6,775 nucleotides of DNA, taken from NCBI GenBank assembly GCA_012959845.1, contig DUCL01000033.1, forward strand, positions 1 to 6,775, in the 5' to 3' direction. The position numbers were made by a program, and so were the translations under genes. Shown piece by piece: positions 5,950-6,775 of the stretch. The number at the start of each line of letters is the position of its first letter. Position 1 is the first letter of the stretch. Source of the stretch: Candidatus Poseidoniales archaeon. Lineage in GTDB: Archaea > Thermoplasmatota > Poseidoniia > Poseidoniales > Poseidoniaceae. Under the pieces are notes generated by a model that was not told where the DNA came from, did not search any database, and saw only the letters and a program-made list of their open reading frames with translations.

Positions 5950-5975
5950 GGGGCGAGGCTATCGCCACCCTCTTT
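5950..5975 (-). promoter_or_regulatory. distant Shine-Dalgarno site and small hairpin before the dim2-like start
   Basis: On the minus strand GAGGGT (5972-5967) is the only good Shine-Dalgarno match, but it lies 17 bases before the ATG, farther than at the other genes here. The spacer contains GGCGA and TCGCC arms (5966-5962 and 5956-5952) around a 5-base loop. Folding them would shorten the effective spacing to about two bases. The site lies in the short gap behind the surface-protein stop codon, which fits translation from a shared transcript. Confidence 0.45.
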
Positions 5976-6775
5976 TCAATCGTTGCTTCTTCTTTGGAGA
6001 TGTGAAACCACAATTCCAGCGAATAATAGTGCGATTATTGATGGTGCGAAAGAAGGAACTAATCCAGCGCTTGTTATTGCTGCACCAGTGACTACCATGT
6101 GGTTGTAATTATTTCCTTCATCATACTCATCAATTCCATTTGCATAGTCAATAACTAGGCGTAAATCGAATTGTCCTGTTTTTGGAACAGTGTAATTCCA
6201 TATCATCGTCTCAGTGGAGTCTGAAAGACTTCCTGTGCCAAGAGTTCTTGCTTCCATCACTGTCCATTGAACAGTGGAAGAGCGGTCAGCCGGTGCAGAT
6301 TCAAGCCTAACTACTACACTACCACCATAGTCTTGATTACTTTCCAATACACTGGTTATCGTGATGTTTCCCGTATTTTCTCCAGGACGTACAACCAATC
6401 TGTCAAGGTTGGTTTCTGTTTCATTCCAATATAGGTCTAATCCAGGGAGAATTTGGTATGATGCTGGTGCAGTTGTCATAGAATTACCAGCAACATCGAA
6501 AACTACTGCTTGAAGCATTAGGTGTTGGCGAGATTTTGTTGCCCAATTAGCCAATCCAACAGTTCCTTCAAGACCACTAGTGCCCAATGTAATCCAACGT
6601 CCGGAAAGGTCAGGTGTCTGTCCAACTCCATTTGAGTCAAATCCATATTGGATATATGATGTTGTATTATCAATCCCAGATTGTCCATCAATAGCACTGA
6701 ATGAAACATTTGCACCACCGATTTTACTGGTTGTCAATTCATCAACAGTCCAGCCATCTGCTTCTGGTTCAGTTT
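5976..6775 (-). CDS. surface or secreted protein with CARDB-like domain and C-terminal membrane anchor, 5' partial
   Basis: The frame stays open to the right window edge, so the beginning, including any signal peptide, is missing; 265 residues are visible (counted from codon 6773-6771). A TTG at 6737 is not a convincing start because coding sequence continues upstream. The first part, to about residue 105, resembles an Ig/fibronectin-like beta domain of surface proteins (FSAIDGQSGIDNTTSYIQYG, then VVFDVAGN). A second beta-rich part ends in a CARDB-type pattern, FDLRLVIDYANGIDEYDEGNN (about 202-222). The C-terminus has VPSFAPS, a hydrophobic stretch of about 17 residues (about 243-259) and a basic end LQRRSND. 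This is the layout of proteins anchored in the membrane with the bulk outside, similar to PGF-type sorting tails though not an exact match. It contains N-x-S/T sequons. The substrate or partner cannot be told. It lies directly upstream of the dim2-like gene with 26 bases between. Confidence 0.75.
   Translation of the reverse strand, partial: TEPEADGWTVDELTTSKIGGANVSFSAIDGQSGIDNTTSYIQYGFDSNGVGQTPDLSGRWITLGTSGLEGTVGLANWATKSRQHLMLQAVVFDVAGNSMTTAPASYQILPGLDLYWNETETNLDRLVVRPGENTGNITITSVLESNQDYGGSVVVRLESAPADRSSTVQWTVMEARTLGTGSLSDSTETMIWNYTVPKTGQFDLRLVIDYANGIDEYDEGNNYNHMVVTGAAITSAGLVPSFAPSIIALLFAGIVVSHLQRRSND

Noticed and set aside
6735..6737. TTG at 6737 as the start of the surface protein
   Set aside because: The frame continues without a stop to the window edge with similar composition, and a surface protein would need a signal peptide, which does not follow this TTG.

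Overview
The window looks like a piece of an AT-rich archaeal genome. A marine Euryarchaeota/Thermoplasmatota lineage such as Marine Group II (Poseidoniales-like) is my best guess. The archaeal assignment rests on the genes: an aIF1A-type initiation factor, a RIO1 kinase and a two-KH Dim2/Pno1-type protein, next to a bacterial-style NuoM/NuoN pair. The clear Shine-Dalgarno sites match the archaeal GGAGGTGA pattern. The lineage guess rests on moderate base composition, Nuo-type complex I genes and a CARDB-type surface protein with a C-terminal membrane anchor; it is inference.

Layout, left to right. Positions 1-3400 (+) hold the end of a respiratory complex I operon: nuoM (5' end possibly cut by the window edge) followed one base later by nuoN, whose ribosome binding site lies inside the end of nuoM. 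A 75-base gap (3401-3475) with a perfect 8-bp inverted repeat and a weak TATA-like stretch separates this from a translation and ribosome-assembly block on the same strand: aIF1A (3476-4141) and rio1 (4197-5201), with a hairpin just before the rio1 ribosome binding site. On the minus strand a Dim2/Pno1-like KH protein (5949-5203) converges on rio1, with one base between the two stop codons, both inside one palindrome. Upstream of it on the minus strand lies the 3' part of a surface-protein gene (6775-5976) whose beginning is outside the window.

How the genes fit together. NuoM and NuoN are two antiporter-like proton-pumping membrane subunits of the same enzyme. aIF1A, RIO1 and Dim2 belong together functionally: in eukaryotes, and by homology in archaea, RIO1 and Dim2/Pno1 act in late small-subunit maturation, and IF1A binds the decoding centre of that subunit. 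Here Dim2 is inverted relative to the other two. There is no gene-free stretch above 100 bases, and I see no tRNA, rRNA, CRISPR array or mobile element.

The most notable feature is aIF1A. An ordinary OB-fold initiation factor of about 125 residues is followed by a 93-residue tail with no Lys, Arg or His. The tail is built from a duplicated 40-codon unit, carries three spaced Asp-x-Leu-Phe motifs and ends in a nine-Asp run plus IDALFA. This resembles both the acidic tail of eukaryotic eIF1A and the C-terminal tail of the archaeal ribosomal stalk protein, both of which bind translational GTPases.
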